NCBI RefSeq assembly: GCF_000768345.1
Contig: NZ_AVPS01000007.1
Location: 62,001-126,000 of the forward strand
Source: Lysobacter concretionis Ko07 = DSM 16239
GTDB taxonomy: Bacteria > Pseudomonadota > Gammaproteobacteria > Xanthomonadales > Xanthomonadaceae
Direction of reading: 5' to 3'
DNA: 64,000 nt
Below the pieces are notes generated by a model that was not told the DNA's origin, searched no databases, and was given only the letters and a program-made list of their open reading frames with translations. Shown in pieces: positions 63,537-64,000 of the stretch (positions are counted from its first letter, which is position 1; each line of letters begins with the position of its first letter). The position numbers and the translations under genes are program-made.

Positions 63537-64000
63537 ATGAAGAAGTCACTGCTTGCCCTGACCCTGATTGCTGCCCTCCCGTTTGCCGCCTCCGCGGCCG
63601 ATGGCATCTCCTACAACTATGTCGAAGGCGGCTACGTTGCCACCAACACCGACCGCCTCGACGCCGACGGCTGGGGCATCGCCGGCTCCGGCGCGATCGC
63701 GCCGAATTTCCACGTGTTCGGCGCCTACACCGGCCAGACGACCGACAGCATCCGCGTCGGCGCGACCCGGTTCCCCGGCGTCGACATCGACCAGATGCGT
63801 CTGGGTGTCGGCTACAACCACGAAATCTCGCCGAATGCCGACCTGCTGACCCGCGTCGCCTACGAGCGCTTCGAGGACGAGTTCGACAACAGCCTCAACG
63901 GCTACAGCGTCGAAGTCGGCGTGCGTGGCGCGATGACCAGCAACTTCGAAGGCTACGCGATGGCCGGTTACGAAGACGGCAGCGACTACAAGGGCGAGTT
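63537..64000 (+). CDS. Ax21-family outer-membrane protein (3' end beyond window)
   Basis: At least 154 residues are visible. A signal peptide (MKKSLLALTLIAALPFAASA) is followed by DGISYNYVEGGYVATNTDRL, closely resembling Ax21 of Xanthomonas and Stenotrophomonas. The rest alternates strands (FHVFGAYTGQTTDSIRVGAT, LRVAYERFEDEF-like) as in small beta-barrels. Ax21 was once proposed as a secreted signal; those claims were withdrawn, and it is now viewed as an outer-membrane or vesicle protein. AGAGG is 9 nt before the ATG. Confidence 0.88.
   Translation, partial: MKKSLLALTLIAALPFAASAADGISYNYVEGGYVATNTDRLDADGWGIAGSGAIAPNFHVFGAYTGQTTDSIRVGATRFPGVDIDQMRLGVGYNHEISPNADLLTRVAYERFEDEFDNSLNGYSVEVGVRGAMTSNFEGYAMAGYEDGSDYKGE

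Overview
The window is GC-rich bacterial chromosome. It carries a xanthomonadin (aryl-polyene) pigment cluster with XanB2, an OleA olefin thiolase, an Ax21-family outer-membrane protein, and an sRNA resembling sX13 just downstream of polA. Together these point to the Xanthomonadaceae/Lysobacteraceae (Lysobacter, Luteimonas or Xanthomonas-like). No rRNA, tRNA, CRISPR array, transposase or integrase was found.

Region 1 (1-11.3 kb) is the larger half of a type VI secretion system (T6SS). A leftward operon runs TPR lipoprotein, tssB, tssC, hcp, tssE, tssF, tssG, tssH (cut by the window edge). A divergent rightward set is tssJ, tssK, tssL. Region 2 (11.3-27.2 kb) is mostly housekeeping: hemF, a DUF421 membrane protein, the sX13-like sRNA, polA, a BolA-like protein, AlkB, ChaB-like and DUF805 proteins, UvrD, a PepSY protein, an alpha/beta hydrolase, a double universal stress protein, an S9 peptidase and a YdcF-like protein.

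Region 3 (27.3-40.1 kb) is the xanthomonadin-type pigment cluster. Rightward genes are a ketosynthase, a chain-length-factor-like protein and a GT2 glycosyltransferase. The main leftward operon is ACP, membrane protein, FabA-like dehydratase, LpxL-like acyltransferase, LolA-like protein, MMPL exporter and hotdog dehydratase, followed after a repeat-filled gap by a FabG-like reductase and a lipoprotein. XanB2, which makes the 3-hydroxybenzoate starter, is divergent from the ACP. Two near-identical ~70-bp palindromic repeats in opposite orientation bracket the ketosynthase-to-FabG half.

Region 4 (40.1-44.8 kb) holds hemB, a beta-propeller protein, aroE, an orphan gene, a YkgJ-type protein and a gamma-carbonic anhydrase. 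Region 5 (44.8-54.3 kb) is a second T6SS block: an M15 peptidoglycan peptidase, a frameshifted PAAR gene, a membrane protein whose C-terminal half looks like a degenerate ketosynthase, tssM, tagF and an OmpA/BON protein, with a divergent membrane-anchored unknown. The two T6SS blocks are complementary (B, C, D, E, F, G, H, J, K, L in one; M and TagF in the other), so they probably build one machine. tssA and tssI (VgrG) are not in the window.

Region 6 (54.3-64 kb) has oleA without oleBCD, a DUF4156 lipoprotein, a two-domain M16 peptidase, an SDR, trmL, a DUF2249 protein, a cysteine-synthase-like enzyme, glucokinase and the start of an Ax21-family protein.

Two patterns recur. polA, uvrD, hemF, hemB, trmL and the carbonic anhydrase each have a TANNNT -10 box exactly 6 nt before the ATG, predicting leaderless mRNAs. 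Short 12-15-bp tandem repeats sit next to gene ends at five places.
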